A stretch of DNA of 64,000 nt. Origin: Bidens hawaiensis (Eukaryota; Streptophyta; Magnoliopsida; Asterales; Asteraceae). The DNA lies in assembly GCA_021521415.1 (NCBI GenBank), contig JAIQDT010003547.1, positions 124,001-188,000 on the forward strand. Reading direction: 5' to 3'. The notes under the pieces are model-generated. The model searched no databases and was not told the origin of the DNA. It saw nothing but the letters and a program-made list of their open reading frames with translations. The translations under genes and the position numbers were made by a program. Every line of letters starts with the position of its first letter. Position 1 is the stretch's first letter. Shown here piece after piece: positions 1 through 10,668 of the stretch.

Positions 1-26
1 GTTAACTTTCGGCGAAGTTAACAAGC

Positions 27-67
<41 letters not shown>

Positions 68-942
68 TATTTTGGAATTTTCCGTCTGTATGGCCAGGTG
101 TACACGATTATTGTGAGACCGAAGATGTTGTTCCGTCAACGAGTGATCTTGTTATCTTTTGGTTTTACGTGTGAACAAATACGTGTCAACTCTGATTTGG
201 AGTTGAGGTTGTGAATGGGTTATTGTTTGAAACTGGATAGTGACACATATTCGGGTGTTTGTGGGAAAGGAAATTGTTGTTGTTCGTGGTGACCAACAGA
301 AGAAAGTCAAATTGAACTGAAGGTTTTTCGTCATTACTGGATTGCGGTCAGAGCATATTATTTATGTTATCTTCAAGGCGTTCGAGAATTGGATCCTGAA
401 ACGTGATGCTTATTTATTAGAGTGAAGATTCTGGAACAAGTTGGATTTAACCGGGAATTAAAGTGTTTATGTTCCTGATCGTTATCCCTGGTGATTGAAG
501 ATGCTTCAGATTTTTTAATGGTCGTGTGTTAGATTCTGTCAGGGTGGTTTTGTGATGAAATTGATCACTTGATGTTGAGTAGTTGAAGATTAATCCTTAT
601 CGTATGCCGACGAGTTGGTGAAGTTGTGGAGGAAGCCCAACTTCATGTGTTGGTGAAGTCAGATGGACTCACGTGATTGGTTGAGATGATCTATTGGCAC
701 GAGGATGCATGCATTACAAAGACCTCAATCGTTATAGTCGGAGAAGCTTACACTGAAGGGGAGATCTGATATGGAAGACGCTGGGTGATTGGTAGATTTG
801 TGAAGCTACAGGACAGTTTCAGACACGGCTGGTTGACTGCAAACAGAAGATCATCAGTTAAGAGGGAGTCTGTTGGTGCATGTTTTGTAACAGATGATCT
901 TTCGTGTTTGTTAGAATTGAGAGCAACGGTCAAAGGGGAGAC
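1..942 (+). mobile_element. 3' internal remnant of a plus-strand Ty1/copia element, cut by the window edge
   Basis: Non-coding sequence upstream of the LTR at 943. No pol domain is readable. It ends in a purine-rich run (AAAGGGGAGAC, about 932-942) directly before TGTTGG, the usual polypurine tract and LTR junction of plant copia elements. A second copy of this junction (GAGGGAGTC then TGTTGGTGCA) lies 72 bp earlier at 871. The 5' part of the element lies outside the window. Assignment to copia rests on this junction only. Confidence 0.5.
29..64 (+). repeat. poly(A) tract
   Basis: An uninterrupted run of about 36 A. It follows a short palindrome (GTTAACTTTCGGCGAAGTTAAC region, 1-22) and a GGCGAAGTT motif that recurs in the LTR at 998-1125, so it lies inside the same element and is not obviously a retroposon tail. 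Confidence 0.85.
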
Positions 943-1496
943 TGTTGGTGCATTTTGTGACCGTCGCTATGCAATTCAGACCAGCGGAACGCCACAGGCG
1001 AAGTTAGCACAACTTCGCCTTAGGCGAAGTTAGAACAACTTCGCCAACGGCGAAGTTGTAACAACTTCTGCCTTAGGCGAAGTTATCACAACTTCGCCAT
1101 AGGCGAAGTTATGTACAACTTCGCCTACTGAATCCCAGGCCCGTGAATGTTTTGTCTATACATAGTTGTGTCTTGTTTAGTTTTAGAGATCCAGTAATTT
1201 TAGAGAGTTGTGTGTTGAAAGAGAACAAACCGAGTGAGAGTCGTGTGAGACGACCCGAGGTAGAGCTCACCTCGGGTCAGTCGTGTTTTCTGTTTTTGTT
1301 ACGGTATGTAACGTGATTATTTTATATATGAATCTGCAGATTTGTTTATCCCGTTCTAGTATTTGTTTGTGTATTTGATCGTGTACGTGTTTGTGTTCTT
1401 CATCTTTGTACACCATTAACGAGTCTAGGAGGATTCCGCACTCCTAGACCTCGTGCGGATCTCGTATCGATCGCCGACGCCCCGGGGGGACTTACA
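943..1496 (+). mobile_element. 3' LTR of a Ty1/copia element
   Basis: A 554-bp segment starting TGTTGGTGCA directly after a purine tract and ending GACTTACA. This fits plant copia LTR ends (TGTTGG...CA). It contains the GGCGAAGTT inverted-repeat array in its first third and a GT-rich leader-like second half. The 5' LTR is not in the window, so neither the other end nor the target duplication can be checked. Confidence 0.6.
998..1125. repeat. array of alternating GGCGAAGTT / AACTTCGCC arms
   Basis: Ten 8-10-base arms alternate in orientation: GGCGAAGTT at 998, 1023, 1049, 1076 and 1102, and AACTTCGCC (one with an extra T) at 1011, 1037, 1063, 1090 and 1117. They are spaced about 12-14 bp centre to centre. 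Any neighbouring pair can form a 9-bp stem, so the region can fold as a set of hairpins. It lies in the upstream half of the copia LTR. Confidence 0.9.
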
Positions 1497-1497
1497 A

Positions 1498-1517
1498 TAA
1501 CCACTAGCTTGGTTTAG
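1498..1517 (+). mobile_element. 5' part of a tRNA-derived SINE-like sequence, split by the Athila insertion
   Basis: The bases before the Athila insertion end in TGGTTTAG. Joined to the right flank at 15287 this gives TGGTTTAGTGG, a full match to the RNA polymerase III A box (TRGYNNAGTGG). See the entry at 15282 for the rest. Confidence 0.45.
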
Positions 1518-2640
1518 TGATGACCGTCGTTTAAGTCAATCAAAAACCTAATTATTCTAAATAGTTAGAGCAAGTAAGGTATCGTATCACAAGGAGTATG
1601 TGGTTAATGTAATTCGTGTAACAGGTTTAATATTATGAAGTAAACGGTTTTAGTGCTGATCACACAAGCAATAGTTTAAATTAAGAGAACAAATCAATGA
1701 ACAAGTAAACAAATATTAAGCAGTTAACAAAGCAAACCACACCCGGGAATTCAAGTAAGCAACCAAACAGTATCTCATGCAACCTAACAGATTGATTATC
1801 AACGATTAACTGAAAACTGATCAACCAGACAAAAACTTAGACGTCAACAATTACTTTACACACGACACTGGTTATCAAACGGTCCTTGCCAGTGTGACTC
1901 AGTTAAGGATAATTGTACTTTTTATCATATTCAGTCTAACCAAACGGTTATATGACTAATTATCTAGCAACTGGTAACAGATCGTTCAGATCAACGTAAA
2001 CCTAAACTGACCGAACACACAGAAATACTAAACATCAATAATCATATATCAATCTTCAATAATCAAAACATAAGTATTCACAATCACATGAGAAAAACTG
2101 TAAATGGTTACAAACTATACATCCCGGGTGCGGTTTTAGGAGATTAGCCGAGCCGCGACATCATCAAATCTTCGATACGGATGATATGGATCATAGATAT
2201 GGTCTTGACACGAGCTAGGATGGTGAAATCGCCTATCGGAGCTGCTGGAAATCGCCTCTCTTCGTCAAAACGGAGTTAGGGTTTCTTAAGATGAATAATA
2301 CGATTTAAACCAAAAATCCCGTCTGCACACCCCATCGCGACGCGATGGACCATAAAGTCAACTTTATTATTTAACCCCATAGCGATACGCTATGGGTCTT
2401 CAAGGGAGCCCATCGTGTATCGCGATGGGTCTCTTCAACAACAAACATCATTTAACTTATCGTTTCGCGTGCTGGACATCCCGGGTCTTCATTCCGTGCT
2501 ACAGCAGGTCCATATTGAGTACTTTAACGCCTGTGACCTGAAATCCAATAATACACGTATGAAGTATCGATAGTTCTCGAATAAACAGTTAAAACTAAAC
2601 AATAAACAAACTAAAACATATACAAATTAACCGACCATCA
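1518..2640 (-). repeat. 3' LTR of the Athila element
   Basis: A 1123-bp LTR, the left copy in window orientation. On the plus strand it runs from TGATGACC to GACCATCA. It contains three of the CATCGCG palindromes (about 2331-2350, 2376-2396, 2409-2429). It pairs with 14147-15281. Confidence 0.95.
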
Positions 2641-2654
2641 CATCCCCACACTTA
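2641..2654 (-). other. polypurine tract of the Athila element
   Basis: On the minus strand AAGTGTGGGGATG lies directly upstream of the 3' LTR. It is the expected site for plus-strand DNA priming. A near copy (CCACACTTGAGG with a C-run on the plus strand) occurs internally at 3953-3973. Confidence 0.75.
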
Positions 2655-4760
2655 TATTTTGATTGCCCTAAAGCAAAACTCTAAAGCAAACATCTACCTC
2701 CATCATAGGTATGTAGATTATCGACATTAATACTAGTAAGGTTTAAGGTCATACCCAGTTTTCCAGACTGACATTGTTTTTAGATTGACGTCTCACAAAT
2801 ACGGTTAATGCTATAATAAAAACAATAGAGCCGCCCAGACAGTTGTACTTTGTTTTCGGTTAAGGCACACATGCTCATACCACTCGTAATATAACATCTG
2901 TCCTCTCGGTTTAATATATGGACTAGCAAAAGATGTGCCATTATCACTCAGCTCTCAATATCACTCAAAAGTACATATCAATCCATCAAGTTGCTTTGGC
3001 ACAAATGCAAATCAAGAGGTCTTAAAAAGGGTTGTAACGGGGCCATGTGTAAGGGTATGGAAGGGAAATATTTAAGTAGCTCAAACGATCTGACCCGGCT
3101 TATTACAAAACATCTAAAAATAAAACTACTGTACAACTAACTGACTGATTATATACATCTAAATAAGCAAACTATCAACATACTGAACATCTAAATAAGC
3201 AAACTACAATGAACTGATTTCACATTTTTTTTACGAAATGAACTTCAACGAACTACAGAATACATAACTGAATATAAACAGACATCTTTTTGTCCTTTTC
3301 TCAATTTTTTTTTCAAGCATAATAACGTGATGCTTAACAATAAGATAAATACAAAACAAAAGCAAATACAATTACAGATACAAATAAAACCTAGTAAGCC
3401 GGATCGTATCGTAACATAATGTCGGGGTTAAACAAACGAAAAATAAGTCCAAGAAATATTTTCTAAGGGACCCAACCCCCCGCCCCTCACATTAACCTCA
3501 CCTCATATTTGTAATAATGAGGCCCCAACCCCCCAATACCCACACTCACGCTCATCCAGACGAGGCTTAACCTAGTTGCCTCTATCACTTTTGCATTTTG
3601 CCAACTGTGATCCCGTAATCCATGAACATCAGTGAAAGCACTCAAAAAACATGTGTGTACTATATATTATATGTGTATTATATATATTTGGGTCAACTCA
3701 CACACGTACTGGAGGAATAGGGTTGACGATATAAACATGTGTACCTGTCCCCATGACTCGTTATCCCAGTCTAAACGACCCCATTTTCAACTTCTCGTAA
3801 TAAAAACATTTGTGAGTAAGACTAATGAGACGCTGAAAAACCAACCATGACCAGAAACCTATGACTTGGCATTAATGGCAATAATTAACAGTTAACAACT
3901 TTGGTTTCTGAACACTCTTCGAGGTACTATCGGGCTATAATTTTTCAAATTTCCCCCATCCCCACACTTGAGGTTTACATTGTCCTCAATGTAAGAATAC
4001 TTAACATTGTCCTCAAATTTTAAAATTGATAGAACGATTAATGAACATTTGAGGGACAGGGTTGAAATTGAGTTTTTGATTATTAAGCAATTTTAAAATT
4101 TCGGGGCTTATGTGAGGTGATTCTACTAACAATTATACAATTACACTTTTAACGTTTAAAATAATAGAAACAAAATTAAATTATGAAACTGAAATCACCT
4201 GATATCAACGTGACTGGAGAAGGACCAGTCGGCTCGTGAACTCTCAAAAACACTCGTGTACTCCCATCTCATCCAATTACCAAACTGACCATCGAACATG
4301 CAAAATCTCGATATGTGTAGAAGCAAGCTTCTCACAAGTGTAAGACATAGGTCTTTTAAGAGTTTCGAAAATGAATAATTGTTAGTTTTATTAAAACAAT
4401 TATCGAGCCAAATTAATTCGTTTCATAATAAAATCTGTTAAGTTAGTTAAAAACGTTAAAAGACCTAACTCACTTTCGTAGGAATCACGATTGCATTTAG
4501 CGTATGCAACAAGCCCTGTAAACCCCTCGGTAGCTCGGGAGGACGGGTGGGGTCTCGTGAGGGTTTATAGTGAACTACACCCACAAAGTTCGATTACAAC
4601 AAAATATACAAGTAAAATCAAACACAGCAGCAATCAAAAGATATATAAACATATAAGCCCAACCAGTTACCCAAACATGATTCCCCAAAATATAATATAA
4701 TATAATACAAACCATGATACTAATAAAAACAAAATAAAGTGAAAAAGGGTAACCAAAACA
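2655..4760 (-). other. non-coding 3' region of the Athila element
   Basis: About 2.1 kb between ORF-1 and the 3' LTR without a supported gene. It is AT-rich. It holds a second polypurine-like stretch with the words CCCCACACTTGAGG and TGTCCTCAATG at 3953-3995, followed by a repeat of the TTGTCCTCAA word near 4008. Long non-coding tails of this type are normal in Athila elements. Confidence 0.7.
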
Positions 4761-6138
4761 CTACTGAGCTGGCGGATCATCATCTGCCTCGTCCTGCGGC
4801 TCCACTGGCGGGTCCACCGCAATGATCAACGACTGTGAGAGCGGTACCTGCGAAGAAACAAACAATAATCGAAAGTAGTCATCATGGCGGGCCAGGTGGG
4901 CCCGCGTCTGTTCTCCCTGTGCCAGCACGGTCTCTAAAAGCTGCTGCTGCTGATAAATCATATCCAAAGTGATCGGCTGTTGCGGCTGGCGGGAGGAAGA
5001 TGCTGAGGCCTGTCTCAGCGGATGCTGCTGCTAAGGCCGCTAAATGCGTGGGACCCGAATGTGCTGACGATGAGTCGGAATCCCCCGCTGCATGGCCACG
5101 TCTGCTGCAGTACCCTCTGGTGGTGGTACCTGTGGTCCTTGTCGGACTGTGATGAGCACCGGTGGATCATCATAAGTACATATCCCGATCTTCTGAACGT
5201 TTGCCAACAAAAACGTCTGGGTAGCCGGGCCCGGAGTGGAGTAATCTATCTGATATCTATCAATACACCAAATGTCTCTACAATCCTGGTAATGTACGGC
5301 CCAATGCTAATTGGGCCGATGCACCATGTATACTCTGGACTCGTGCGAACGATGTAAGGAGCAACATCGCGATGTTGGCCTCCCTGCTGTTAATCATGGA
5401 AAGGAGGCACAACAAATCGAAATTGCTACAATTATAACGGCCCGAATAACGGCCAGCGATAGTGTAAGCAACGATGCGGTGTAAGTATCGGTGAACGGGG
5501 TTCCTGATAGCGGATGCTACCACAGAACTCGAATGGGCCCCGTCCGCAATCTGCCCCCAGAACTGAGCCAGATCAGGCTCAGTGAGCCAAAACGATCGAC
5601 CCTGCTGCTGATGTGTCGTGTATCCGCGGAAGCTCTGTAAAAACGCAGGGGCCTGAACATCCTCCCGCGTTTAGAAGCTCGTCGCAACAGCAAAATCAGG
5701 GACCGACATCTCATACACATGTCGTCCGAGTGAGAACGACACAGCATGCGGCTCGTCGAAATCGGGGGCGGTGTATGAGAATGTCGAGTAAAACTCGCGT
5801 GTGAGCTCGACATATGGAATCGAGTCACACTCGAGTACCGCCCGCCACCGATCCGACATCAATCCCTGGATAGCGGTATCTGCCCCCAAAGTACCTAATA
5901 AAACCCAATCAAACGTCCTCATACGTAAAAGCTGCATACCTCTCATCCGCGTGTACCTGGTGTACTCCTCGGACGGATCATAAAATCTAAGCACCTGATG
6001 AGGCATGCGGTGTCCATCGCCCACGATATCCTCTCGCTCAACCCCCTCTATAATCGGTACCTCGTAACCATCGTAACGTATGATGCGGGGCCCAGTCCTC
6101 TGTCTCTTGCGCCTCGAAGACGTAGATGCCCCAGACAT
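4761..6138 (-). pseudogene. ATHILA ORF-1 family protein (third gene, envelope-like position)
   Basis: About 458 codons from ATG at 6138 to TAG at 4761. The start reads MSGASTSSRRKRQRTGPRII, then a conserved block (YDPSEEY, RMRTFDWVLLG, FYSTFSY) typical of the plant ATHILA ORF-1 family, and a C-terminal part with QQQQLLETVLAQGEQT and an acidic proline-rich end. Function in the family is unknown; its place after pol is where envelope genes lie in retroviruses, but I see no clear signal peptide or membrane anchor. I chose this start because a strong splice acceptor (TTTTACAG, 6141-6148) lies two bases before it; the upstream ATG at 6174 would be inside the intron. Defects: one in-frame TAA at 5671-5673 and one frameshift near 5280. 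It is the best-preserved gene of this element. Confidence 0.7.
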
Positions 6139-6140
6139 GT

Positions 6141-6954
6141 CTGTAAAATCGAACATGTAAGTTAGATATGTCAACGGTCAATGTGGTGACAACCGTATAG
6201 CATTTCGGCCGCGATCGTCCCACATAATAAAATAATATAAAATATTAATAAAATATTAAAAAAATAAAAATAAAAAAGAAAAAATCGAGGACACCCTGTG
6301 CGTATTTCAAAAAACCAGATTAACTCGCCCGAATGGAGATTGAGTACGGGCGAGCAATCCATTAAAATTTAAACTATCAAGGTGTTCCCGCGACACAAGA
6401 CAACGCAATTAACTACGCACAACCAAACCGAACTAAACAAACTAACTGACTCTATTGGTTAACACACAATTTGACGCACTGACATGACAAAATAAACAAA
6501 CTGACACGTGACATACTGTCTCGAAAAACGTGCAACAAACCAACGAAACTGTCGGTAATAAAAAAGATATGACAAATATGGTTTTTAAGAATATAATAAG
6601 TATGATTTTTAAGCTTTGAACTTTTAAAACCCGATTCGCCATAAAATCACCATTAAACAAAACCGACATCCCGCTAAAATGGTAAAACTAACCCAACCCG
6701 ATAACTCTTCGAATTACACCTAACCAATTTCCAATGACAATAAACATCCCAAAACCCGGCAACCATAAAAGCTAACTGACAAACTAATCAAAACCGACAA
6801 CTCTTCCCACAGTAACAACTAATCACCCGAACCAATGTCCCAAAACATCCAATAAACCCGACAAACCCGGCAACCAGAACGGCACCAATACTTCCCGATA
6901 ACCCCTGTAACCGAACATCGACAAAAATAAAATAGTAATATTAAAATAACATAC
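6141..6954 (-). other. predicted leader intron upstream of ATHILA ORF-1
   Basis: On the minus strand GAG|GTATGTTATT at 6954 is a good plant donor, and TTTTACAG at 6148-6141 a good acceptor, 2 bases before the ORF-1 ATG. The 814 bp between them are AT-rich with no conserved coding frame, while the upstream sequence (6955-7240) is C-rich with CCACCACC words, like a plant 5' leader. The sites are seen; their use is inferred. Confidence 0.5.
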
Positions 6955-7250
6955 CTCAAATTCGATAAACCAAGGTTAATTGAATAACAACGACGGTGGT
7001 GTTACAGTAGACAGCAAGCGGTGACTGGTAGTGGTGAGGGTGGTCAGAGATGGAAGGGAAGTTTGGTGGTGTAGCGGCGGTGGTGGGGTAAGACGGGAGA
7101 GAGAGAAAACGGTGGAGGAGGTGGTTGAACGATGGTGGTGAGGGTGAGTGATGGTGTGACAGTGGTGGTGGTTGAGGGGAAGTCGCCGGAGGAGAAGAAG
7201 AGACGGGGAAGGGAGAAAAAAAAGAAAGAAGAAGACGGCTTAAATATAAA
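6955..7250 (-). promoter_or_regulatory. possible separate leader exon and promoter region of ATHILA ORF-1
   Basis: Reading the minus strand, a TTTATATTTA box (7250-7241) is followed by a purine/pyrimidine-biased, CCACCACC-rich stretch of about 290 bp ending at the splice donor at 6955. That is the shape of a plant TATA promoter plus 5' leader. The palindrome cluster 7271-7477 lies immediately upstream. No experimental support; the TATA match is weak. Confidence 0.35.
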
Positions 7251-7270
7251 TGAATCGGGTCAAAAACCGA

Positions 7271-7477
7271 CCCATCGCGATACGCGATGGGTCAAATGGG
7301 ATACATCGCGATACGCTGCCCAATTATTTTCCAATTAGGGTTTGACCCCATCTCGTATCGCGATGAGGTGTGTTGTGGCGTCATCGCGTATCGCTATGAC
7401 GCCACCTGCCAGGTATGCCAACCTCCATCGCGCTACGCGATGGAAATAATTAGAGGCCCATCACGTAGCGCGATGGG
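7271..7477. repeat. cluster of CATCGCG...CGCGATG palindromes
   Basis: Six copies of a ~21-bp near-perfect palindrome of the type CCCATCGCG-ATA-CGCGATGGG at 7271-7291, about 7303-7320, 7347-7367, 7381-7403, 7424-7444 and 7457-7477. The same family is in both LTRs (2331-2429 and 14958-15070). Each can form an 8-10-bp stem. The stems are kept although the bases differ (ATAGCG with CGCTAT, ATCGCG with CGCGAT). Confidence 0.85.
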
Positions 7478-7787
7478 TTCTCTGACAGAATCAAAAATTT
7501 TCAAAAATGCGGCTTTTTGGCATCCCGACATCACCCCAAACACGTACAAAACTCAAAATACTGTTACATACCTGAAATACGTGTGCCTAAACAATGCTTA
7601 CCGAACTTCTCTATTTTCTGAATCTTCAACGAGCTTCCCCACACTTGGCGTTTATTGCACAAAAATCGAGAGGACACTTAATACACGACTCAATAAAACA
7701 AAAACAAACTGGACAGACGCTTACAAACCCCGGGCTGCCTCCCGTAAGCGCTGAATTTAAAGTCTACAGCTCGACAGTGCCTCGAAC

Positions 7788-8960
7788 TCAGTTATCTTCA
7801 TAAACCGGTGAAGTTACAATAAAATTCACCGATTCCTCATCTAGCACGTGTATGTCCTTCATCTCCAAATATGGCTTCAGTCTATAGCCATTTACCACTT
7901 GCCTCAAATGATCATCAAAGTCTTCAATCTCGTACTGACCATGATTTCCAACCCTTACAATCAAATACGGGCCTGTCCACTTACTTTTCAACTTACACAG
8001 GAAAAGTTTCATCCTCGTGTTGTACAACCACACTCGTTTACCAACTTCAAAATTCTTTAACCGGATATTAGCATCATGAACTTTCTTCATTTTCGCCTTG
8101 TAAGCGGACGCACAATCGTACGCCTCGTCTCTCAATTCCTCAATCTCGCACAAAGCCAATTTTCTCGCTTTACCTGCATCATCATAATCCATGTTAACCT
8201 GTTTAGTAGCCCAAAACGCTCTTTGTGCAATTTCTACCGGTAAATGACAATCCTTTCCATACACAAGCCTATAAGGAGTGGTTCCAATTGGCGTTTTATA
8301 TGCTGTTCGGTAGGCCCATAAGGCATCGGTCAACTTAGTTGACCAATCCTTTCGGTCCGTCCGAACAGCTTTTTTGTAAAATCTGTTTTATTTGCCTATT
8401 GGAAACCTCAACTTGTCCACTCGTTTGTGGATGGTAAGGAGTTGCAATCCTATGATCAACACCATATCGTTTAAGCAATTTCTCGAATTTAAAATTCTTA
8501 AAATGAGATCCCCCATCACTAATGTTGGTACGGGGGACTCCAAATCTCGAAAAAATATTACTTTGAACAAAAATGCAAACGACTATGTGATCATTCGTCC
8601 TAGTGGCTATCGCTTCAACCCATTTAGAAACATAATCGACGGCCACTAGGATATACAAATTACCGTGTAAATTCGGAAACGGGCCCATGAAATCGATCCC
8701 CCAAACATCAAAAATGTCAACAACTAGGATCGGGTTCAAGGGCATCTCGTCCCGCTTAGAAATACTCCCGAGTTGTTGACACTTTAAACAGTGTGTCGCG
8801 AACTCGTGAGCATCCTTAAACAATGAAAGCCAAAAGAAACCACTCGTTAAAACTTTTCGAACGGTTTTCTAGCCACTGAAATGACCACCACACGCAGACG
8901 AATGCGCGTGTTCCAAAACTGATCTCACATCCTCCTCGGGTATGCATTGTCTGATCATCT
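7788..8960 (-). pseudogene. Athila integrase region (broken)
   Basis: C-terminal part of the Athila polyprotein. The zinc-binding N-terminus reads [10 protein letters not shown] ... CLKCQQLG. The catalytic core shows all three acidic residues: GIDFMGPF (D), ISDGGSHF (D) and SGQVEVSNR (E). The rest ([22 protein letters not shown], then [18 protein letters not shown]) is the usual tail with a GPY-like module. Joins viral cDNA to chromosomal DNA in the nucleus. Defects: an in-frame TAG at about 8869 after HFSG and a frameshift near 8334, after the third acidic residue. Ends at 7788, about 300 bp from the palindrome cluster. Confidence 0.9.
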
Positions 8961-9179
8961 GATCTGCACCAATTTTAAACAAATCCTGATCGTCCCAAAT
9001 ATACTGTTTAGCCTGGGTCATCAACGGTTTCTTCTTTCTCCTCGGCCAATGCTCTGGTAAATCACCTGCAACTTTAAAATTAACAATGTGAGCAAACCAA
9101 GGATTTTGTGAAACTGCCAGGATATGTTCATCCGGGAAGGACTCGTTAATGGGCCCATCAGTATTCCCATTTTCCACCA

Positions 9180-9549
9180 TAATTCGGGACAAGTGATCTG
9201 CAACAGCATTTTCACTCCCTTTCTTGTTCCGAATCTCTAGATCAAATTCCTGTAACAGCACAACCCATCTGATAAGCCTCGGTTTTGCATCCTTTTTATC
9301 CATGAGGTACCTGACAGCAGAATGGTCAGAATATATAATAACTTTACTACCCTAAATATAAGACCGGAATTTATCTAGAGCATATACTACTGCTAGTAAC
9401 TCCTTCTCGGTTTTGGTATAATTTAATTGAGCATCCGAGAGGGTTTTACTTGCATAGTATATAGCAACGGGTTTCTTGTCAACCCGTTGACCCAAAACAG
9501 CCCCGACCGCGTAATCACTTGCATCACACATTATTTCAAAAGGTAAACT
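9180..9549 (-). pseudogene. Athila RNase H region (broken)
   Basis: Follows reverse transcriptase in the same frame after a TGA (9550-9552) that replaces the usual Trp in SPDWSLPFE. Readable pieces: FEIMCDASDYAVGAVLG (first catalytic Asp), TEKELLAVV (Glu) and YSDHSA (Asp). A TAG interrupts it near 9350 before GSKVIIYSD. Then the connection to integrase: [29 protein letters not shown]. It would degrade RNA in the RNA-DNA hybrid during reverse transcription. Confidence 0.85.
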
Positions 9550-9552
9550 TCA

Positions 9553-10668
9553 ATCGGGTGATTGCAAGATCGAGGCTTCAACTAATTTCAATTTCAAAAT
9601 GTCAAAGGCCTTAGCACATTCATCATTAAAGTCAAACAGGGCATCCTTAAGCAATAAATTACATAAGAGTTTGGTAATGTCACTAAAACCCTTAATAAAC
9701 CGTCTATAAAACACGGCATGCCCCAGAAATGATCTAATGCCTTTAACATTCGTGGGATGAGGTAAAGTCGAAATAACTTGGACCTTAGCCCGGTCCACCT
9801 CAATTCCACGACTCGAAAAAACATGGCCCAATACAATTCCCTCTTGGACCATAAAATGGCTCTTTTGCCAACTAAGAACCAAGTTCGTTTCGACATATCT
9901 TTTTAAGACTCTTTCGAGTTGGTTTAAACAAGACTCAAAAGATATGCCAAAACTCGAAAAATCATCCATGAAGATTTCCAAATACTCCCCCACCATATCT
10001 GAAAAGATACTCATCATACACCTCTGAAAGGTGGCGGGGGCGTTACATAACCCGAATGGCATTCGCCTAAACGCGAATGTGCCATACGGGCACGTAAACG
10101 TGGTCTTTTCCTGATCTTCAGGATGGATAGCTATCTGGTTATACCCGGAATACCCGTCTAAAAAGCAATAAAATTTTTGACCAGATAGCTTTTCGACAAT
10201 TTGATCGATAAACGGAAGCGGAAAGTGATCTTTTGATGTTGCCGCGTTCAGTTTACGATAATCAATACAAATGCGCCACCCGGTTACCGGCCGGGTGGCG
10301 ACCTCGTTACCTGAGTCGTCCTTGACGACTTGGATGCCCGCCTTTTTCAGTACTATCTGTGTCGGGCTCACCCACGTGCTGTCTGATATGGCAAAGATAA
10401 TGCCAGCATCTAACCACTTCAGCACCTCCTTTTTCACCACGTCCCTCATGTTCGGGTTCAACCTCCGCTGAGCATCATGCGCGGGTTTGACAGCCGGATC
10501 TGTTAAAATTTTTTGCATCACAATTGAGGGACTGATTCCCTTCAAATCCGCTATCGTCCACCCGATTGCTTCTTTATTCGCAACCAGCACCTCCATCAAA
10601 GCATTTTCCTGTTCAACAGATAAGTTAGAAGCTATAATAACAGGTATTATTCTTACCAAGAAAAGCAT
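9553..10668 (-). pseudogene. Athila reverse transcriptase region
   Basis: An open stretch of 372 codons. Motifs in order: HDAQRRLNP, GWRICIDYRKLNAAT, FPLPFIDQIVEKLSG, FLDGYSGYNQI, TTFTCPYGTFAFRRMPFGL and the catalytic box IFMDDFSSFG (FMDD instead of YMDD, normal for Athila). The thumb and connection follow with GIVLGHVFSSRGIEVD and HPTNVKGIRSFLGHA. It copies element RNA into DNA in cytoplasmic particles. The N-terminal join to the protease region is a frameshift near 10650, and the C-terminal end is the TGA at 9550-9552. Confidence 0.93.

Noticed and set aside
29..64. poly(A) tract as the tail of a processed retroposon
   Set aside because: No gene or SINE body upstream is visible and the surrounding words belong to the copia element.
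6038..6362. Minus-strand frames upstream of ATHILA ORF-1 (including an ATG at 6174)
   Set aside because: They lie in the predicted intron or in another frame of ORF-1; the splice acceptor at 6141 explains the true start better.
7132..7803. Plus-strand frames in the GT-rich region opposite the Athila spacer
   Set aside because: Biased composition (GGTGGT and GAAGAA runs) and palindromes keep frames open; no conserved domain.
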